The notes below the pieces were generated by a model, which made no database searches, was not told the DNA's origin, and saw only the letters and a program-made list of their open reading frames with translations. This document shows positions 47,960 to 59,891 of a DNA stretch of 64,000 nucleotides, piece after piece (positions within the stretch are counted from its first letter, which is position 1; every line of letters begins with the position of its first letter). The stretch comes from Talpa occidentalis (lineage: Eukaryota; Chordata; Mammalia; Eulipotyphla; Talpidae), in NCBI RefSeq assembly GCF_014898055.3, contig NW_023603184.1:112272615-112336614 (forward strand), read 5' to 3'. The translations under genes were made by a program, and so were the position numbers.

Positions 47960-48740
47960 TTTTCCAGTTTAAAACTTTTGATGGTTCCCCATTGTCAACA
48001 GAATAAAGATCTTATGTATTATGACATACCAGCTTTGCCAACCTCAGCCTATGGTCTCTACCTAATTTTATTTTTTCATTACTCCTTCATAAACTCACTG
48101 GAATAATGAGTGATTTGTTGTTCCCAGAACACTCTATGAACCCTCAACTTGTGTCTTCATTCCTGTTCTTCCTTCCAACACATTTTCTACTCCTGGCTTG
48201 GAGCGTGTCAATTCTTTAGTGTTTCCCTTAATAACTTCTTTTCATCTTTCCCTGATTATTCTTTGCCTTCTTGAGTTTTATAATTTACTGCTCTCTCGGG
48301 CCTCCCTGGTGGTGCAGGCAGTTAAGCCCAGTGCTGTGAAGCTGTGAAGCCTCTGCAGCACCAGTTCGATTCCCGGCTGGCCAGGGAGAAACCCACATGG
48401 TGCAGCAGACCTCTCCTGTCTTGCCCGCTGCTCCCCTCAGCAGTGTATTTCAGTCAGTCTGCCTGTTCTGTTCCCCATTCTGTCTCTGGTGAATCCTCTC
48501 ACCCTCCTGCACATCTGGCCTGTACCCCGGTTCTTGTATAAATAAAAAAAATCTTTAAAAAAATAATAATTTACTACTCTCTCATGTGTGTCCTGTTAGT
48601 ATGGAGTGTGCCGTTACAGCTGTTTTCCTAGGTCTTCTTTCTATACTGTTAATTTATTGAGGAACAAATTGGTTTTCATGTTTCATTTCTACCACCTAGT
48701 TCTGTGCTGGGCACATAATAGCTGTCCACTTGTCTTTTGG
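47960..48740 (+). repeat. L2 LINE 3' region, split by a SINE
   Basis: 'aaacttttgatggttccccattgtcaacagaataaagatcttatgtattatgacataccag' and 'ttgccttcttgag' lie on the left. 'tttattgaggaacaaattgg', 'ctaccacctagttctgtgctgggcacataatagctgtcc' lie on the right. Together these follow L2 in sense order. The SINE at 48298-48565 is inserted in it. Confidence 0.68.
48298..48565 (+). mobile_element. T+ SINE, copy 11
   Basis: Full-length 'gtaccccggttcttg' subfamily copy. It carries a small tandem duplication 'ctgtgaag' at 48338-48349. Flanked by an 18-bp duplication with one mismatch, ATAATTTACTGCTCTCTC (48280-48297) and ATAATTTACTACTCTCTC (48566-48583). Confidence 0.97.
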
Positions 48741-48804
48741 TGTTAAATTGAATTGAGTAGCTTCAGGGATCTAAGTTAATGGTCAGAGTTTCAAAACCTA
48801 AACA

Positions 48805-48990
48805 AACAAGTGAGGATTTCAATTCTAACTCTGCCACTTGTTACCTCTGGAATTTGGAAGAACTACTAGAGCTTTCTGCACCTTCTTTCTCTAATCTATG
48901 AATTAATAATGTGTATCTTGGAGGATGGTTGTAAGGATTAAAATTCAAGCACCTAGCACAGTACTTAGCAAACTATAGTTGCTCTTTAAA
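48805..48990 (+). repeat. MIR SINE
   Basis: 'gaggatttcaattctaactctgccacttgttacctctgg', 'tctctaatctatgaattaataatgtgtatcttggaggatggttgtaaggatta', then 'gcacctagcacagtacttagc' match MIR from head through CORE to 3' end in sense. Confidence 0.85.
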
Positions 48991-49196
48991 ATTAAATCGT
49001 TTAATAACAGTGAAATGTCTTCTGGGGAGAAAGAACAAGAACCAATGAATGACAATGTGTCAGAGTGTTCTTCATGGGATGACTGTTACATAAATAGGGG
49101 TCGCCATCCAGTCCTGAAATCCATTCATATTCACACAGGCAGTTAGAAACAGTAGAGATGATTTAAGACAGCTTGGATGTAGAATTAGTATCTTTA

Positions 49197-49450
49197 GGGC
49201 CTCCCTCAAAGGGGCAAAAGGGTTAAGTCTCAGTGCTATCACCACTAAGGCCTGAGTTCTATCCCCAGTCAAGGGATAGGGTGCACCAGACCTCTCTTGT
49301 CTCACGCTGTTACTCACCTTAGCAGTGTATTTCAGTAAATTCACCTGTTCTGCTCCCCACTCTGTCTCTGGTTAATCCTCTAACCCCTCCCCCACACTTC
49401 TGGTCTATATCCCAGTTCTATGCAAAAATGAATATAAATTAAAAAAAAAA
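49197..49450 (+). mobile_element. T+ SINE, copy 12
   Basis: Older subfamily ('gtctcagtgctatcaccactaaggcctgagttc'). The middle is shortened at the 'catggcgcag' region. Likely duplication AGAATTAGTATCTTT (49181-49195) and AGATTCAGTGTCTTT (49451-49465), three mismatches in 15, consistent with age. Confidence 0.92.
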
Positions 49451-49465
49451 AGATTCAGTGTCTTT

Positions 49466-49894
49466 CAGAGAAAAATAATAAGGAGATTTGAATGATGCTG
49501 GGGTTATTGTGATTAAGATCAGTGATTTATAGACATGAATTCCTTGGAACTTTAAGAACCAACTCCTTAAAATAAGATTTGATAACCTTATTCTTTATAA
49601 ATTACTTAAATATATGATTGTGTCATTAAAATCAAATAGAATCTCATTTTATAATTAAACAAGTAGATTTTTTTCCTGTAGTGCTGTGATACAGACTTTC
49701 AATAACTCTAGCTAGAGCAATTTTAAGTGTTCTAATAAGCCTCCCAATCCCACTATCTCTTCTAACTTGTAATAAAGACCTAAATAACTGTGCACTCCTT
49801 TGTGTGCCATACACTCTGTCATCATGCTTTTACCTCCCTCTCCATCCTCCTCTCTTACATACTCTGCCTAGTACTTTAAAACTTAACAATCTCA
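49466..49894. other. No identified feature
   Basis: Unique sequence leading into an L2. Confidence 0.5.
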
Positions 49895-50240
49895 CACTGC
49901 TTTTGTTCCCTGACCTCATCAAGGTTTTACAAGCCTCTGTGACTATGTATGTGGTGTCTCCTCTTGTTGGAATCCTGTTCAGCCATTTCTTTCCTTGGAT
50001 AATTGCTAGTGATTCTTTACAGCTCAGTTCAGTTGTCACCTTCTCCAGAAGCCTCCCTTGACCCCTAAAAGCTTCAAAGAATCCTGTGAAATCTTTGCCA
50101 TAGCGCTTACATTACTAGGTTGAAAACATCTATTTATGTGACTGTCTTTCTAAGTCTTATATTCTATTCCAGAAACCCTACTTATTCTTCTTTGTGAAGC
50201 CAGAATCTAGTACAGTGTTTGGTAATCAGTAGTTCAAGCA
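49895..50240 (+). repeat. L2 LINE 3' end
   Basis: 'cagctcagttcagttgtcaccttctccagaagcctcccttgacccc' is the highly recognisable L2 'tcacctcctccaggaagccttccctgacc' block. 'catagcgcttacattac' and 'agccagaatctagtacagtgtttgg' then follow in sense order. Confidence 0.85.
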
Positions 50241-51214
50241 CAGAACTTACTGGTCACTCTGTGCCCTGCATACTGTAGCTTTGAAGTAAAGCATTACCTT
50301 ATTTAGACTCAAAATTTTAGTGTGTTCTCTAGTCTTAGTTGACATATTTTAATGTTTTTCATGGTTCTTAATTCAAGTATGATTGTTTTCTTTTAGAAAT
50401 AGCATTGGGTTCACATTTTTAATATTGAATACAGTTATCACATATATGTAATTTTCTTTTTTTTTCTGATTTTTCACCTATGTTTTGATATTTTAAAAGA
50501 AAAAGTATCAATTGTGGTACATACTGATGCAATTAAAGATATAATTTTTTATTTGTTCTAAAGGTACAGAAAGAATAATAGCAATATCTACAGAAAAATT
50601 TAACCTAAAAAGTTCTAAATTAGAAAAACCAAATGGTCTGAAGTATTAGTTTTATGCTTTTCATTTAGTATTTGCTTATCAATACTTAATTTTAATTGAC
50701 TTTTACTCTGCATTTTTAAAAATGGCTACATTTGAAAGCTTACTATGCACACCTCATAGACATAAAAGCATTTCTACATTTATGGTGTGTCTGGTTCATC
50801 TGTCTTTGCTCTCACTCACACCAGCAGAAGCCTCCACAGTGGTTTCAATCATTAAGGGAGGTACTCAACTTAGAATGATCAACAGGGCCTTTGGGAACTC
50901 ATCCTAAAGGAACAGCAGAAGAGCTGATCACAATGCTCAGTAGACAGAGTACTGGCAGCAGACTTTTCTAGAGGTAAAAACTAGTAGCTGAGAAAATAAA
51001 CATACATTTCCAAACAACATTCTCTATAGGGGTTATTTGCAGGAAGTTGAACCTACTAAATTAGAAGGCAGGAGTTTAAGACAGAAAAGTAGTGTTGTCA
51101 TTGTACTCATGATATCATTTTTAGGTCTAGAGTATAGAAATTTGGGTATTTATGAATTGTGTTCATTTTATTATCATAACTTGCCATCACCTTCCATCAT
51201 TATAGTATTGCATT
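50241..51214. other. No identified feature
   Basis: Unique AT-rich sequence. Frames here (61 and 112 residues) have no recognisable content; the second overlaps the next MIR. Confidence 0.5.
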
Positions 51215-51445
51215 ATAGTCAGACTGTCTGTTCAAAACCAGATTCTATTATCCACTGTCTGTATGACCTTGGGCAAACTAAAATCTATGTACGCAGTGAT
51301 GTACCCAGTGACCTCATCTGTAGATTGGCAATAATAATAGGAGGAGACACACAAGCTGTTATGAGAATTACATGATGGATTACATTTGAGGAGCTCTGAC
51401 ATGCAGTAAGTGCTATATAAACATTCACTACTATTATTATCATTG
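51215..51445 (+). repeat. MIR SINE
   Basis: 'gtctgtatgaccttgggcaaac' and 'gacctcatctgtagattggcaataataatagg' come first. 'gctgttatgagaattacatgatgg' and 'cagtaagtgctatataaacattcactactattattatc' then follow MIR to its 3' end. Confidence 0.88.
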
Positions 51446-51696
51446 CTACCATTTATTCTACAGATCTCTCCAGAAAATTTCTCTATTTTGCTAATTGATT
51501 TTTGTCTTACACAAAGTTATATAGAAGGTTGGACACACCAGAATAAGTAAGGCATTAAAAGTTTGTATTCTCATCAAACATAACTAATAATATCTTGATA
51601 TTTTGTATATGTATGCCTCATTAAATGGTTTTCCAAATGCAAATATGAACCCTACAGATCTTTATCAAAATACAGTCATAAAAAATAGCAGTCTGG

Positions 51697-51969
51697 GGCC
51701 TCTCCCGTGGCACAGCAGGTTGAGCGCAGCACTGTGAAGCTGTCCACAGCCTCCACAGCCTGGTTCGATTCCTGGCTGGTCAGGGAGAATCCCACATGGC
51801 GCAGCAGACCTCTCCTGTCTTGCCCACTGCTCCCCTCAGCAGTGCTTTCAGTCTATCTGCCTGTTCTGCTCCCCGCTCTGTCTCTGGTGAATCCTCTCAC
51901 CCTCTCACTACTCTGGCCCATCCCCCAGATCTTGTATATATAAAATAAATCTTAAAAAAAAAAAAAAAG
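51697..51969 (+). mobile_element. T+ SINE, copy 13
   Basis: Full-length copy with B box 'ggttcgattcc' and tail 'ataaaataaatcttaaaa'. Duplication TAGCAGTCTGG (51686-51696) and TGGCAGTCTGG (51972-51982), one mismatch. Confidence 0.95.
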
Positions 51970-52257
51970 AGTGGCAGTCTGGGATATATTTATAAAAACA
52001 GAGACATTAACTCTATTCCAGAAGCAATTTAATATTAACTAACTCTTCTTAAAATGAATTCATATTACCTTTGTAAGTAATGAAAGTATAGAAAACATTG
52101 CTTTGTTTTATTCTTTCCTATGTTAGAAAATTCAATTATAAATCTTTAAGCAATAATGTGATTAATCCAATGAGGCTAAACGTTATATATTGGTTACATG
52201 ACCATTTCCTTCCCTAGTTCTTATAATATTGAGAGCATTATGGGTCATTGAAATACA

Positions 52258-52955
52258 ATATTACCATGAGATACCATCTTACACCAGTGAGAATGGCACA
52301 TATTAAAAAAACTAGCAACAACAAATGTTAACGAGGATGTGGAGAAAAAGGAACTCTCCTGCACTGTTAGTGGGAGTACAAACTGGTCCAACCACTATGG
52401 AGAGCTGTGTGGAGATTTCTGGACCTACTAAACATAGAGCTTCCATATGATCCAGCAATTCCACTCCTAGGTATTTACTCAAAGGACACAGAAACATCAA
52501 TTCCAAAGAGCACCTGCACCTCTATTTTCATAGCAGCACTGTTTACAATAGCTAAGCTTTGGAAACAACCCAAATGCCCAAAAAATGATGACTGGATCAA
52601 GAAGATGTGGTACATATACACCATGGAATGTTACTCAGCATTCAAAAAAGATAAACAAATGCAATTTGCAGCAACATGGATGGCGCTGGAAGGGATCATG
52701 CTCAGCGAAATAAGCCAGAAAGAAAAAGAAAAATACCAGATGGTCTCACTCATAGCAGGAATCTAGAAAACTTAAATAAGGGACCAGGAAAATGAATAAC
52801 TATAAGAAAGTGAAAATCAAAACCAACAAAAAACTATGAACCAGAGACACTCTATGGGGAGTGGGGGGCAGGGAGGGGAGGGATTGGGGTCAAAATAAGG
52901 GGATTGCAATTGTATGGGGAATGTAAAAATAAAATTTATTTTAAAAAAGATGTAT
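52258..52955 (+). mobile_element. LINE-1, 5'-truncated, relatively young
   Basis: About 700 bases of L1 3' end. The ORF2p C-terminus reads in one frame to a TAG at 52764-52766: 'VWRFLDLLNIELPYDPAIP', a YTMECYSAFK-like stretch, then 'MALEGIMLSEISQ'. A TAG at 52368-52370 stands where L1 normally has a Trp codon (TGT TGG TGGG context). The frame was therefore broken upstream, and the copy is dead by truncation anyway. The 3' UTR holds a G-quadruplex-type run (52856-52888), then 'aaaataaaattta' and a short A tail. Low divergence makes it the youngest L1 here. Confidence 0.95.
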
Positions 52956-53760
52956 CTTATTATTTAAACTAGCATTCTCATATTTTTAAATATACATGTT
53001 CACCTAATAACTTTAGTATTCATCTAATAATTTAAGTAATATTTTAAAAGACTAAGAGCAATGTAAACGTAATTTAAACTACCACCACACTAAAACACAA
53101 ATTAACACTATAACCAAATTGTTTTGGGCATCTATTCACATAAGTATGTCACTTTAATAAATGAAGTGATGCTATATTTATAAATTCCAGTAAGTAAGTG
53201 TGCATTATCATTTTAGTAGCTACATAGTAATTTATCCCATTGGGCTATAAAATCATTACTTTAAAATGAATTATTAATGATACATAATTTTAAATCTGGA
53301 CCTCCATGCTGTTATGTATTTTCACATTGTTATTAATTTAAAATATATTTTCTTAAGTAAAAATATTAATCCATAGTTGAAATTGCTGTATTTTTAAAAA
53401 TAATTATTCATAGCTGACTTAGAACAGAGAAGCTGGAAATAGCTTGACTCATCTTTCCAAGGTGACTATATAAAATAATTTTGGCAGAATTAAAAGAAAG
53501 ATTGCAATGACTGAAATTAAATATACACTTTAAAAGTATGAAGACATTAGTGCTGAAATAATGAATTTGTAACATTAAGCAATATGTATTCTCTAGGATA
53601 GTCAATACATACAAACAATTCTAGAGCAAAAAATAGAAAAAATGAAAACTTTACTTTGTGAAATTTGGAGAATTTTGGGGTTTTCCATCTTGTAATAATT
53701 ATCCTTCACTAGTTCTCAATGAAATCTATTTGAGAATGATCCAACCTGAATTATTTGTTT
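52956..53760. other. No identified feature
   Basis: AT-rich unique sequence. Confidence 0.5.
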
Positions 53761-53776
53761 AAAAGAAAACTTAGAG

Positions 53777-54102
53777 GGGCCTCCCCGGTGGCGCAGCGGT
53801 TGAGCGCTGGGTTGCGAAGCTGCCCGTGGCCTCTGCAGCGCCAGTTCGATCCCCGGCTGCTCCCCGCCCACCAGAGGAGGGTCCCACATGGCGCGCAGAC
53901 CTCTCCTACCGCCCGCTGGTCCCCTCAGCAGTGTACCTCGGTCCTTCTGCCTGCTCTGTTCCCCGCTCTGGCTCTGGTGAATTCTCTCACCCTCCCGCGC
54001 TTCTGACTGTACCCAGTGCATGTATAAACAAACAAACAAACAAATAAATAAAACATGCCTCTATAAAAAAAAAGAAAGAAAGAAAGAAAAAGAAAAGAAA
54101 AC
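53777..54102 (+). mobile_element. T+ SINE, copy 14, extended-tail subfamily, young
   Basis: Very well preserved: A box TGGCGCAGCGG and B box 'agttcgatccc'. It has a 'ggctgctccccgcccaccagaggagggtccc' insertion relative to most copies. Its tail is (AAAC)n(AAAT)n followed by 'aaaacatgcctctat', a long A-run and (AAAG)n. Perfect 16-bp duplication AAAAGAAAACTTAGAG at 53761-53776 and 54103-54118. Confidence 0.97.
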
Positions 54103-54118
54103 TTAGAGTATGAAGAAC

Positions 54119-55974
54119 TCTAACCAACCCCATCAATTCAGACTTGAGAATCTGAAGAGCTCATATCTACACCTGCCTACACAGCTTCTAATGGCCCTAA
54201 TAAGAATCTTCACAATATTAGGTACACTTACTGGGTAAACCTATTTAAACCTGTTTGTTTATCTGTGAATGAAGCTATGTTATATGAAACTGATAAGATT
54301 ACACAAGGCTCAAGTTTCAACTATTTCCTGTTAGTCTCTGCATAAATTAATTTAAAATCAAACTTTTGCTTCTAATTCTCAGGAATAACATTTAAAACTT
54401 GTTAAAATTAATAATGTAAATTAAAATCATCATTTGTAATTCAAGTATCATTTTCTGTGTGTCCCTTATGTACTCCAGTTCACAGAAGAACTATTTCAGT
54501 AAAAATTAAAACAAAATTCTTTACTTCCTTATGTGGCAAGAAACCCAACAAATTTCTCCCCCCTAAAGACATACACACACCACTCATATATACTATCTTA
54601 TAGAGGGATTTTTTTTTTTTTTAGGCAGCTATATTATATTCTGCTTCCTGTCTTCTGAATTAACATTCTCAGCCATTTTCCTAACATACAACAGCTCACT
54701 TCTTTTCTGACCTTCTTTCTATACAAATAGAGACCATAGTTATCTACTGTTTGGCTTCACCCCTGAAATTCCACCATTTCTGGACTATATTCCCAACTGA
54801 ATTTTATAAAAATGGAGGAAAATCAAGAGAAGATTCAATGCAATTCTACAAATAACAACTGAAAATATAATATGAATTTTTCCCTTTCATAAATAGTTTT
54901 CAGTTATCTTTATCTGAGTGATTTTCTCTCTGTACATCTTTTCTGTTTGAACCCTGCTGGTGGGATCTGACAATCTAAGTTCTAAAGATCTACAATACTC
55001 AAACGATCTAAACTTCTTTGTGGAATTTATACCCCATCTTTCATGAAATTTTCCCTGTTTATCGCAATCTGTTTTCTTTTCAAGACTTAGAGAAATGTGA
55101 GATTTCTTAACCTCTTTAGATGGACTGAGCAATTGATTCCTCACTTTTCCTTATCCTAGCCCAAAGTAAGAATGCAAGGAAAGGGGATGGTGGTAGAAGA
55201 CTTATGCTTTCCCCACAGAGAATACACAGAAGTATCTTCTAAATATATACTGTTTGTTCTTTACTGACCAGAATTCTAATACCACATTTAAAATATCACA
55301 ATCTTACTACATATTGGCTGGTGTATAGCTAAATTTCATAAATGTTTTCACAATATTTCCATTATTTAATTGATACCATACAATTTAAGATACATTATAT
55401 CCAAGAATGAATTTTGACAATTTACAATGACTAGTTAAAACCATATCAATGATCTACTGCTTAAGCTTAGTGTAGTTTTATTGGAACATTTGTATAGCCT
55501 TATATAAATGTTACTATTGAAAAGGACATCTTCCAAAAATATACTGGCTGACATTTAAATCAAAGACAAGATTAAGTACTTCGCATTATCAAAATGTTCA
55601 AACTTTAATTAAGTGTATCTTTTCAAAAAGGGATATTTTATTCTTTTCATGTTAATTTTAAGTTTTAATTTCTTTTAATATCTGTTTCATTAATCTTTTT
55701 ATAACTCGTTTTCCTTCATTATGGTTATATCAGTTTACAGCACTGTATATGATTAAGAAATACAGACTCCCATTTCTTCATGTATATGTTGCCACACCAC
55801 AGCCACCACCAGGACACCAATAGACCTCCACATACACCTTTTTTGATGTGTAAATTCTTCTAGATCACTACTCATTCCTCCTATGAGGGAGCAATGTCAG
55901 TATTAGAAGGATAATGGTAGTTCAGCAAGACTAACTAAAAGTCAGATTCACTATTACAGCTATAAGGTCTCCAG
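54119..55974. other. No identified feature
   Basis: 1.9 kb of unique AT-rich sequence. An 85-residue reverse frame (54887-55144) has no recognisable domain. Confidence 0.5.
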
Positions 55975-56100
55975 CCAAACTGTTCTCTTCTTGCTTTCCT
56001 CATCTATAAAATGGGGCTAATAATATTCACCTGAGTATTGATGTTGTCAAGACTGAGATCATTTCATGGTAGTGTAGTGTCATTTGTGACAATCAGTTAT
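55975..56100 (+). repeat. MIR SINE fragment
   Basis: 'tgctttcctcatctataaaatggggctaataatattcacctgagtattgatgttgtcaagactgagatc' is the MIR 'cctcatctgtaaaatggggataataat' segment in sense. Confidence 0.85.
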
Positions 56101-57205
56101 TAATGTCCTTTCATTACTCATTGGGTCTTTTCCACCCAAATTCTACTTGTAAGTTTTTCAAGTAAAAATGCTTCTCTTTGCAAAAATATACCTTTTCTTT
56201 TAGATATCTGAAACATACGATTATATCCAAATGGGCTTCCCCTGCTGTGCTAACAATGTATCAAATGCACAGACTATCACTCCCATTTAGAATTCAAGAC
56301 AAAGCAGAATTAACCACAGGGGCAGAGCCTGCTGGCACTAATGGGAGGGACAGCAGGTCTCCATATAGTGTTTCTCCTATTATGGAAGCTCTGGTTACAT
56401 TATAACCTTTGCAAGGCATCTGGGGAACCCCTATAATGTGACACCTACAGTGTCATGCTTGCTTTTTGAGAAAATATTTTCTAAAAACGCATAAAGCTAA
56501 AAGTTTTGAGAACTATTATTTCACCTTATTTTGTTCTCAGCAAGACAGTTTCATTTTGTAGTCAGGAAATGAAAAGAAAGAAATCTATGAGTTCTACTTC
56601 AGGAAGTAGGAAGTAGAACTACTCTAAAATTAATTAGGAATCCATTTTCCACTTTTTTGAAATCTGCAATATGTGTATATACACATACATATACACATAC
56701 ACACACTCTTAAACTTTCTTATCTGCTCTTATTTCATATGACCATCTTTCTTAGTATCTTGTATTAAATATGCAAATCTTCTTACATATTTCCTTTCCAA
56801 AAGGCTATTAGAAAATATACAAATTTCTTATATAATCCAAATGAATACATAAAACTAACTTGGCCTAAAGTAGCTTTTGTTGCTATTGGATATAGACAAC
56901 CCCAGTTTTAGTAAGTAGAGAGAAAATCATCAGCTCTGTCTTTAGAGCGAAAATACCTTCATTAAATGGGTACAACTTCAGGATACTTAAGACATATTAA
57001 ATGTTTAGTCTCTCCTTTCAATTTTATTATCATGTAATATAGAAACTAGTTCTGAACTTTTTAGTAAAGTAGTTGTTCTGAAACTATTATGCTGTTTAAA
57101 ATATCTAACAATGGAAACAAAGAATAAGTACTGATTTTTTAAGAAAACATTACAATGGAAAAAAAAAAACTGTGTAAAAGTCAGAAAATCTTTCTAAAAG
57201 ATCAG
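56101..57205. other. No identified feature; TA/CA simple sequence at 56672-56705
   Basis: Unique AT-rich sequence with a short mixed TATA/CACA microsatellite. Confidence 0.5.
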
Positions 57206-57221
57206 AAAGAATTCAGATCTA

Positions 57222-57464
57222 GGGCCTCTCTGGGCTGCGAAGCTGCCCGCAGCCTCTGCAGCGCCGGTTCAATCCCTGGCCACCAGCGAGGGTCCCACAT
57301 GGCACAACAGACCTCTCCTGTCGCCCCCACTGCTCCCCTCAGCAGTGTATTTCTTTGTCAGTCTGCCTGTTCTGTTCCCCACTCTGGCTCTGGTGAATTC
57401 TTTCACCCTCCGGAGCTTCTGACTGTACCCAGTGCTTGTATAAATAAATAAATAAATCTTAAAA
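57222..57464 (+). mobile_element. T+ SINE, copy 15, A box deleted
   Basis: The head reads 'gggcctctctgggctgcgaag', missing about 25 bases that hold the A box. The B box 'ggttcaatccc', body and T+ tail are intact. Perfect 16-bp duplication AAAGAATTCAGATCTA at 57206-57221 and 57465-57480, so insertion is recent. Confidence 0.96.
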
Positions 57465-57649
57465 AAAGAATTCAGATCTAAGTTCTGGGAAATTTATCTT
57501 GTTAAAGTTACACTTAAGGACAATTCCATAGATTCAACAATGTACATACCACCGGAATAAATAATTAATATATTTTTCTTTTAAAGATAGAATAAGCACT
57601 TTTTTTTTAAACCTCCCAATTACTTATCATTGTGAAAGAATTTGCTTAC

Positions 57650-58735
57650 TATCCATCACTCAGTTGGAATCATTCTCTTCTGTATCATTCACTATATTGG
57701 TCAAAATCTCCTATGGTACTCTTAAGGCTTCTACTCATTTTCCACCTTCTCTGCCCTTGTTGATGCTCTTCTTATTAAATATTTTACTTGTTTTCCACCT
57801 GGAAAATATTGTTCTCCTAGTTTCTGCTTCTAGTCTTTTTTCCTTTAATAAGCGCAATTTTTAAAAAAATATTTACTTTATTTCTTCATACAAGCACTGG
57901 GTACAGTCAGAAGCGCCGAAGATTGAGAGAATTCACCAGAGCCGGAGCAGAGAGCAGATCAGGCAGACAGACCAAGCACACTGCGGAGGGGAGCAGTGGG
58001 CAGCCGGAGAGGTCTGCGGCCATGTGGGACCCTCGCCAGTGGCCAGGGATCAAATCGGCGCTGCAGAGGCTGCAGGCAGCTTCGCAACCCAGTGCTCAAC
58101 TGTTGGCCCACCGGGGAGGCCCTTTGCTTCCAGTCTTAACTCCATGCCTATTTATACTCTATCCTCGTTGCTTCCTAGTACAAATCCACCAGCTTTCTTT
58201 CTTGCTTAAAATTCTATATTGAATTCCCCATCAGCCTTTATAGAAATTCAAACATCTTAGCGCACATAGAAGTATCTTCATAATCTGACCTCTGCCTCAT
58301 CTTCCACTTTTGTCACCAATGATAATTCCTCAGAATACTGTGGCACATGCACCAAATTTTCCACAGCAAATACTTAAAAAAATCTCAGAAGTTTAGTATT
58401 TGTTCTATATATAATTGCTTCCTCTAGAATATAATATTCACTGTTCTCCTCATTTATGAACTGAGACATATTCAGTTTTCAATGGATTAGGCATTATTTT
58501 GAAAGATTCTAGTGACTCTCTCAACAGGAAGATTTTGCCTGTCATTGTGCTCCCATCATAGTTTTCTTAGAAAGCTAAGTTATAACACTTATATATACCA
58601 TAATGAACATATGTTTGCATCTCCAACATAATGATGCTAATAGAAAACAGATTGTATTATACATATGTGTGCCTGTGGGATGTGCATATCACTTTTAGAC
58701 ACTCCATAAGTGATTGTTGAATGAATGACTTTGTT
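57650..58735 (+). repeat. L2 LINE 3' region, split by a SINE
   Basis: 'gttctcctagtttctgcttctagtctt' and, after the SINE, 'gcttccagtcttaactcc' and 'atcttcataatctgacctctgcctcatcttcc' fit the L2 text. The end 'aagtgattgttgaatgaatgac' (58709-58730) is the L2 3' terminus. Confidence 0.62.
57838..58124 (-). mobile_element. T+ SINE, copy 16
   Basis: Reverse copy of the 'gtacccagtgcttg' subfamily with antisense B box 'gggatcaaatcgg' and head 'caccggggaggccc'. The tail region is altered ('cctttaataagcgcaatttttaaaaaaat'). Duplication TGCTTCTAGTCTT (57825-57837) and TGCTTCCAGTCTT (58125-58137), one mismatch. Inserted in L2. Confidence 0.94.
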
Positions 58736-58867
58736 TTACACTGAAACTAGGTTTTACTGATAATAAGGGGGAAATATTTATAACTCTCAGTGCATCATTT
58801 CTTCTATCCACTGAGCCATACTTCATGTGAAACTGACAGTGTCAATGTATATTTCAACATTTAGACT

Positions 58868-59070
58868 TACATATTATATTAGTATATATCAATATGTTAG
58901 TATATTTATATTATAGTATATAATCTGTACTTATATATTTACATTGATATGTATTAGTATATTTATATATGTCTATTAGTATACATTATAGATACTAATA
59001 TATTATCTACTGTAACATATTTAATATAATAAATTTACTGACTTACTACTATAGTATAGTGTGTGTGTGT
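58868..59070 (+). repeat. TA-rich low-complexity tract
   Basis: Repeated 'tattagtatattta' type units over 200 bases, closing with a (GT)n run at about 59059-59071. Not a clean tandem array. Confidence 0.85.
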
Positions 59071-59542
59071 GTTTATGGTTTCTTGTTGAGGAAGATGACC
59101 CAGGAGAGCAAATACCCTAATTGTGGTAGGGATGTTTTAGGAAATTTTCTAAGGGAACCTCTCAGAATTTACAAAATATATTAGTGAGTTTATGCTCTGA
59201 CCTCACTTCCCAGCACTTGCTATGGGCTCAATCAGTTTAGCAGGTTTTTGTGGCCCCATTCATAACTCATCAGTGGTTACCATTTTCATACATTGTTCGA
59301 ACTTTAGATTGCTAGTACCTGACCTCATTTCCTAAGAACTTTTCTAGGTATCAAAGACCTTGAACTAGGTGTAAATACCCTTTGCAAACATAAATCAACC
59401 AGTGCTTAAAGGTAACTGTTGGGTTGTGCAATTGCCTTATAAAGAACTGACTGATTTTTCATAGATTGTTATTATAAGGGCAGGAGTGCTGACTTTCAAA
59501 TTCAAGTTCTGAACATGTCAGAGCTGAAACCAGAAATCTTTA
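59071..59542. other. No identified feature
   Basis: Unique sequence between a TA tract and a SINE. Confidence 0.5.
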
Positions 59543-59557
59543 TCAATTTCATATTTT

Positions 59558-59876
59558 TTTTTAATTTTTTTTTATAGAGGCATGTTTTTCACTTATTTAT
59601 TTATTTGTTTGCTTGTTTGTTTTGTTTATACATGCACTGGGTACAGTCAGAAGCGCGGGAGGGAGAGAGAATTCACCAGACCAAGAGCGGGGAGCAGAGC
59701 AGGCAGAAGGACCGAAGTACACTGCTGAGGGGAGCAGCGGGCAGCAGGAGAGGTCTGCGCGCCATGTGGGACCCTCCTCCGGTGGCCGGGGAGCAGCCGG
59801 GGATCGAACCCCCGCTATAGAGGTGGCGGGCAGCTTCGCAGCCCAGCGCTCAACCACTGCGCCACCGGGGAGGCCC
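59558..59876 (-). mobile_element. T+ SINE, copy 17, extended-tail subfamily, young
   Basis: Reverse copy sharing with copy 14 the 'atagaggcatgttt' extended tail (antisense), the (AAAC)n(AAAT)n block and the 'ggtggccggggagcagccgggg' insertion. Perfect 15-bp duplication TCAATTTCATATTTT at 59543-59557 and 59877-59891. A and B boxes intact. Confidence 0.97.
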
Positions 59877-59891
59877 TCAATTTCATATTTT

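Noticed and set aside
51037..51375. 112-codon forward frame
   Set aside because: The second half is a MIR SINE and the first half matches nothing; a chance frame.
52407..52766. 119-codon frame as a host gene
   Set aside because: It is the C-terminus of L1 ORF2p within a truncated LINE, starting at GTG with an in-frame TAG upstream.
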